The notes under the pieces are model-generated. The model was given only the letters and a program-made list of their open reading frames with translations. It ran no database searches and had not been told where the DNA came from. The position numbers were made by a program, and so were the translations under genes. A DNA stretch of 64,000 nucleotides from Desulfovibrio desulfuricans. GTDB taxonomy: Bacteria > Desulfobacterota > Desulfovibrionia > Desulfovibrionales > Desulfovibrionaceae. Positions 60,633-64,000 of this stretch are shown here, one piece after another (the stretch's first letter is position 1; the number at the start of each line of letters is the position of its first letter). The stretch is taken from contig NZ_JANFYZ010000001.1 in the NCBI RefSeq assembly GCF_024460775.1, positions 1 to 64,000 of the forward strand. The letters run 5' to 3'.

Positions 60633-60710
60633 CGGGATGTGGCTCAGCTTGGCTAGAGCGCAGCGTTCGGGACGCTGAGGCCGCGCGTTCAAATCGCGCC
60701 ATCCCGACCA
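60633..60710 (+). tRNA. tRNA-Pro (anticodon CGG)
   Basis: CGGGATG pairs with CATCCCG and a CCA end is encoded. The anticodon stem CAGCG/CGCTG encloses TTCGGGA, giving CGG. 78 bases including CCA. Confidence 0.95.
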
Positions 60711-60718
60711 GCAAAATC

Positions 60719-60754
60719 AAGGGTTTACGGTAACCACCGTAAGCCCTTTTTTTG
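60719..60754 (+). terminator. Rho-independent terminator of tRNA-Pro
   Basis: GGGTTTACGGT pairs with ACCGTAAGCCC around AACC, followed by seven T residues. Confidence 0.88.
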
Positions 60755-60839
60755 TTTATCTTCTGCATTTTCATGGCGATGCCTCTTTGGCTTTTAAGCT
60801 TTTTGGGGGATTTTCTGGGCATCTGTCGGCCCTGTCCAT

Positions 60840-60986
60840 ATGGATCGGCCGTCGAGAGGAGAAGGTTGGCGCCAGCAACATGCTCATAAAATCGGTTTGT
60901 CGCCCATTATGCCCGCGCTGGCATTGCTGCTGGTAGAAATTATCGTGGTTGCGGCGAAAAACTACATTGAAAGGCCATTCTGGTGA
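60840..60986 (+). pseudogene. 3' remnant of an acyltransferase-3 (OafA-like) gene
   Basis: A 48-codon plus-strand frame ends in a hydrophobic helix, SPIMPALALLLVEIIVVAAK, followed by NYIERPFW and a stop. That is the form of the last membrane helix and the conserved fERPF end of OafA/YrhL acyltransferases. Nothing upstream extends it. It lies just past tRNA-Pro and before an AT-rich island, so it reads as a leftover of a surface-polysaccharide gene. Confidence 0.45.
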
Positions 60987-61009
60987 GCCTGCCCGGCTTA
61001 ACAGCTTTG

Positions 61010-61430
61010 GCAACTTTGGTTTTTAGCAAATATACCCGTAAAGATAGTGTATAAAACGCGATAAAAAGTCTGATGAAAATTACAAACAACTTATCAAGCA
61101 AAGAAATTTTGTAAATATGAATTTATATTTGTGCAAGATGCGGTAATTTTTTCTATTAAATATTAAAAACAATATTGTAATAAATTTATAATAGAATATT
61201 TATTGTTTAAAATAATAAAAAATAACAAAATAAGAATTTAAATAATAAAAAATTATACGTAATTTTATGCAAAACTTAATTTATTTTATTGTTTAAAATT
61301 TAATAAATACATTTGATAAATTTTGTTTATTATATTTTAGTAGTGAGAATTTGTACTTGTTAGATAGTAATTTCTGATATCACTCAGGTAAGGTTGTTGC
61401 AATGCTTTATGGGGTATGCTCTCCATAATA
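61010..61430. other. Very AT-rich island, no gene
   Basis: About 400 bases composed mostly of A and T, with long A- and T-runs, in otherwise GC-rich surroundings. No frame of note on either strand. It may be foreign DNA or an upstream region of a lost gene; it could also be a binding region for xenogeneic silencers. The composition is directly visible; the origin is inference. Confidence 0.6.
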
Positions 61431-61433
61431 ACA

Positions 61434-61490
61434 AAGCCCGTTTCCGAAGGGATGCTCATCACATCCCCCAAGAAACGGGCTTTCTGTTAT
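61434..61490 (-). terminator. Terminator downstream of dapL
   Basis: AAAGCCCGTTTC and GAAACGGGCTTT form the outer stem, with an inner GGGATG/CATCCC hairpin. T-rich sequence is present on both sides, so it can act in either direction; it lies 75 bases beyond the dapL stop. Confidence 0.75.
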
Positions 61491-61563
61491 TTTACGGCAC
61501 CCGAGTTAGACCTGCGGATGCTTGATTTTGTTGCTCTAGAGGCGCGCTGAACGCGCCATGCGC

Positions 61564-62790
61564 CTAGCTCAGTGAGGCAAGGCGCTTGATGGCTTCTTCC
61601 GTATCGGCAGGGGAGCCAAAGGCCGTGAGGCGCACGTAGCCTTCGCCAGAAGCGCCAAAGCCAGCGCCGGGCGTGCACACAAGGGCCGTGTTGTTCAGCA
61701 CGTGGTCAAAGAATCCCCAGGAGGTCATGCCGTCAGGCACGCTCACCCAGATGTAGGGAGCATTGACGCCGCCGTAGACGGAAAGTCCCATGCCGGTTAC
61801 TGCTTTGCGCAGGCTTTCTGCATTGCGCTGGTAGCCGTGGATAACGTCCATGACCTGCGCCCGGCCTTCCGGGCTGTAGGTGGCGGCAGCGGCACGCTGC
61901 ACAATGTAGGGGCAGCCGTTGTACTTGGTGCACTGGCGGCGGTTCCAGAGGCCGTTGAGCGCAACCTTGCCGCCCTTGCCATCGCTGACCTGGAGCGCCT
62001 TGGGCACAACAGTGTAGGCGCAACGCAGGCCGGTGAAGCCGGCGGTTTTGGAGAAACTGCGGAATTCCACGGCCACTTCCTGCGCGCCTTCAAGCTCGTA
62101 GATGCTGTGGGGAACAGAGCTGTCGGTGATGTATGCCTCGTAGGCGGAGTCATACAGAATGACGCAGCCTTCGCGGCGGGCGTAGTCCACCCAACCCTGA
62201 AGCGCCTGACGCGAAAGCACAGTGCCTGTGGGGTTGTTGGGGTAGCACAGATAGATGATATCGGGCCGGGTTTTGGGAAAGTCCGGCACAAAGTCGTTTT
62301 CCTTGAGGCAGGGCAGGTACACGAGCCTGTCCCACTGCTTGCCGTCAAATTCGCCGGAACGGCCCGCCATGGCGTTGGAATCCACATAGACGGGGTAGAC
62401 TGGGTCTGTCACAGCCACAATGCTGTCAGCGGCAAAAAGTTCCTGAAAATTGCCCACGTCCGACTTGGCGCCGTCGCTGACGAACACTTCATCGGCGCTC
62501 AGGTCAACGCCGCGCGCCTTGTAGTCGTGTTCCGCGATGATTTCGCGCAAAAAGGCATAGCCCTGTTCCGGGCCGTACCCGTGAAACGTGGCGGCATCGC
62601 CCATATCGTCAGCAGCCTTGTGCAGCGCCGCAACAACGGCAGGGGCAAGGGGACGGGTCACATCGCCAATGCCCAGGCTGATGACGCGCTTTTCGGGGTT
62701 GGCTTCCTTGAAGGAGGCGACCTTGCGGGCTATTTCCGCAAAAAGATAGTTGCTTTGCAGCTTGAGAAAATTGCTGTTTACGCTGGTCAT
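61564..62790 (-). CDS. dapL: LL-diaminopimelate aminotransferase
   Basis: 408 residues from ATG 62790, with GAGGAA upstream; the longer frame overlaps dapF. Class I/II PLP aminotransferase: [13 protein letters not shown], the tyrosine region [11 protein letters not shown], and the Schiff-base lysine in [19 protein letters not shown]. DapL converts tetrahydrodipicolinate directly to LL-diaminopimelate, avoiding acylated intermediates. Adjacent dapF (14 bases) confirms the assignment. Confidence 0.95.
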   Translation of the reverse strand: MTSVNSNFLKLQSNYLFAEIARKVASFKEANPEKRVISLGIGDVTRPLAPAVVAALHKAADDMGDAATFHGYGPEQGYAFLREIIAEHDYKARGVDLSADEVFVSDGAKSDVGNFQELFAADSIVAVTDPVYPVYVDSNAMAGRSGEFDGKQWDRLVYLPCLKENDFVPDFPKTRPDIIYLCYPNNPTGTVLSRQALQGWVDYARREGCVILYDSAYEAYITDSSVPHSIYELEGAQEVAVEFRSFSKTAGFTGLRCAYTVVPKALQVSDGKGGKVALNGLWNRRQCTKYNGCPYIVQRAAAATYSPEGRAQVMDVIHGYQRNAESLRKAVTGMGLSVYGGVNAPYIWVSVPDGMTSWGFFDHVLNNTALVCTPGAGFGASGEGYVRLTAFGSPADTEEAIKRLASLS

Positions 62791-62804
62791 CACATTCCTC
62801 TGAA

Positions 62805-63662
62805 TCAGATGTGGTAAGTGCCGGTGAAGACGGTGACGGCTCCGCCGGTCATGTAGACATGGTTGGAAATTTCGTCCCAATGGATGTGCAGGGTGCCGCC
62901 TTTGAGTTCCACGTCAAGCTCGCGCCCGGTAAGGTTGTTGAGCACGCAGGCGACCGCAACGGCGCATGCGCCGGTGCCGCAGGCAAGGGTTTCGCCCGCG
63001 CCGCGTTCCCACACGCGCATTCTCACCTTGGTGGAGGAGATCACTTCCACAAATTCGGTGTTGGTGCGCTGCGGAAACAGCCTGTGGTGCTCAAAGCTGG
63101 GGCCGATCTTGGGCAGATCAAGGTCGTCTATGCCTTTCATGAACACAACCGCATGCGGGTTGCCCATGGAAACAGCGGTAATATCGTAGCCAGCGCCGTC
63201 AACCTCGACCGGGCGGGCCACAAAGCGCTGGGCGCTTGTGTCGCCCTCGACCAGCACGGGAATGTTGGCCGGGGTCAGCACGGGTTCGCCCATATCAACC
63301 GTAGCGCCGCAAACCTCGCCGCCTTCAAACAGCAGGCGGACGATTTTTTCACCGGCGCGGGTTTCAACTCGGATAACATCCTTGGAAAGAATGCCGTGTT
63401 CGTGAACATATTTGCCCACGCAGCGGATGGCATTGCCGCACATTTCTGCCTCGGAACCATCAGAATTGAACATGCGCATGCGCACGTCTGAAGTGCCGGA
63501 AGGCAGAATCAGTACAAGACCGTCAGACCCGACACCGAAATGGCGGTCGCTGATCTGTCGGGCAAGGTCGTTGGGGTTCTCGACACGTTCTTCAAAGCCA
63601 TTCACATAGACATAATCGTTGCCGATGCCCTGCATTTTAGTAAAGCGCAGTGTTGCAGCCAT
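62805..63662 (-). CDS. dapF: Diaminopimelate epimerase
   Basis: 285 residues; AAGGAG precedes the ATG. The two catalytic cysteines are in [15 protein letters not shown] and [27 protein letters not shown] is the conserved start. It converts LL- to meso-diaminopimelate for lysine and peptidoglycan. First gene of dapF-dapL. Confidence 0.97.
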   Translation of the reverse strand: MAATLRFTKMQGIGNDYVYVNGFEERVENPNDLARQISDRHFGVGSDGLVLILPSGTSDVRMRMFNSDGSEAEMCGNAIRCVGKYVHEHGILSKDVIRVETRAGEKIVRLLFEGGEVCGATVDMGEPVLTPANIPVLVEGDTSAQRFVARPVEVDGAGYDITAVSMGNPHAVVFMKGIDDLDLPKIGPSFEHHRLFPQRTNTEFVEVISSTKVRMRVWERGAGETLACGTGACAVAVACVLNNLTGRELDVELKGGTLHIHWDEISNHVYMTGGAVTVFTGTYHI

Positions 63663-63813
63663 ATATACTCCTTATCATACGGGGGGCCGAAACAGGCTGC
63701 CCATAATTATCTTGGCAGTATCACAAATAAGTATTTATTCTGATTCAAGGCAAAAGTAAACACAGTGCGGCGCACCTGCCGCGAATCCAACGTGCGGCGG
63801 CGGTTTAAGGCGC

Positions 63814-63845
63814 AAAAAAAGCGGAGAGCCGCCAGACTCTCCGCT
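63814..63845 (-). terminator. Rho-independent terminator, minus strand
   Basis: GCGGAGAG and CTCTCCGC form the stem with a short loop, followed on the minus strand by seven T residues. It ends whatever transcript enters from the right edge, ahead of dapF. Confidence 0.85.
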
Positions 63846-64000
63846 TGATGACCACTGGCCTTCGCCGTCCGTTGCGGCGAACGGCGAGGCCTGTGGCTCC
63901 CTGCGGCAGAACCGCAGGGGCCGGAGGCAAGGGGACCATCTTCCCCCCCGGGATGAGACCCCCTGCCCCCAACTATTTCTTAACGACCTAGTGAGCCCAG
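63846..64000 (-). other. Highly structured stretch, possible noncoding RNA or 3' UTR, partial
   Basis: On the minus strand, before the terminator, three strong hairpins follow each other: GGCAGGGGG with TCCCCTTGCC, CCCTGCGG with CCGCAGGG, and an 18-bp-class stem, CCACAGGCCTCGCCGTTC with the GGACGGCGAAGGCCAGTGG arm. No coding frame is evident. This density of stems suggests a structured RNA. I could not match it to SRP RNA, RNase P or tmRNA, and 6S RNA is only a guess. Confidence 0.4.

Noticed and set aside
63846-64000. 4.5S SRP RNA or tmRNA
   Set aside because: The conserved GGUCAGG/GGAAGCAGCC core of SRP RNA and the tmRNA acceptor-type end are absent.

Overview
The window looks like a chromosomal segment of a Desulfovibrio-type sulfate reducer (Desulfovibrionaceae, Desulfobacterota). 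The basis is gene content and codon bias, not a database match: LL-diaminopimelate aminotransferase with dapF, a zinc-ribbon L28, a NifS/NifU/Rrf2 set, a cobalamin-controlled anaerobic ribonucleotide reductase, bacteriohemerythrin and a large CheA operon. Most of the window is GC-rich. Three parts differ: the AT-rich left 4 kb, the region around 6.0-6.4 kb, and a very AT-rich island at 61.0-61.4 kb.

Layout, left to right. 1-4155: right end of an AT-rich integrated element next to a tRNA-Leu(CAA). All its genes are on the minus strand: a truncated left-edge ORF, a primase/RepA-type helicase, a small excisionase-like protein and a zinc-finger protein. It also carries two striking palindromes. 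4156-6490: gene-poor ground with terminators and a truncated 2-hydroxyacyl-CoA dehydratase activator gene. 6495-12044: a catabolic cluster, with a divergent sigma-54 activator with a PrpR-type sensor, a well-formed -24/-12 promoter, a D-2-hydroxyacid dehydrogenase, an MHS-family permease and a DmpG-like aldolase. It is followed by a decayed HpaI-type aldolase and aspA. 14.5-18.5 kb: tRNA-Leu(GAG), DUF1786, phenylacetate-CoA ligase, DUF456 and an SpoU methyltransferase. 19-31.5 kb: a chemoreceptor, an HD protein, rplM-rpsI, a YcaO protein and a complete Liv ABC operon. 31.7-38.3 kb: an M16 peptidase, then a cobalamin riboswitch with terminator ahead of nrdD, a separate glycyl-radical microgene and nrdG. 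38.3-50.7 kb: hemerythrin and HD-GYP proteins, nifS-nifU-rrf2, metA, an Fe-S protein, a HAD phosphatase, a carbamoyltransferase-like pseudoenzyme with a split ThrE exporter, rhomboid, rpmB and a nitroreductase. 50.8-60.5 kb: a chemotaxis operon (cheB, HEAT, cheR, parA-like, cheW, cheY, cheA). 60.6-64 kb: tRNA-Pro(CGG), an acyltransferase relic, the AT-rich island, dapL-dapF and a structured stretch at the right edge.

The strongest unusual observation is the anaerobic ribonucleotide reductase. The 751-residue NrdD ends without its glycyl-radical motif. That motif is encoded by a separate 56-codon gene with its own ribosome binding site, overlapping nrdG, and all three genes sit behind a cobalamin riboswitch. 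Also notable are the 60-nt spacer-free palindrome in the element, the sigma-54 catabolic cluster of unknown substrate, and the carbamoyltransferase homologue that has lost its catalytic motifs and is coupled to an amino-acid exporter.
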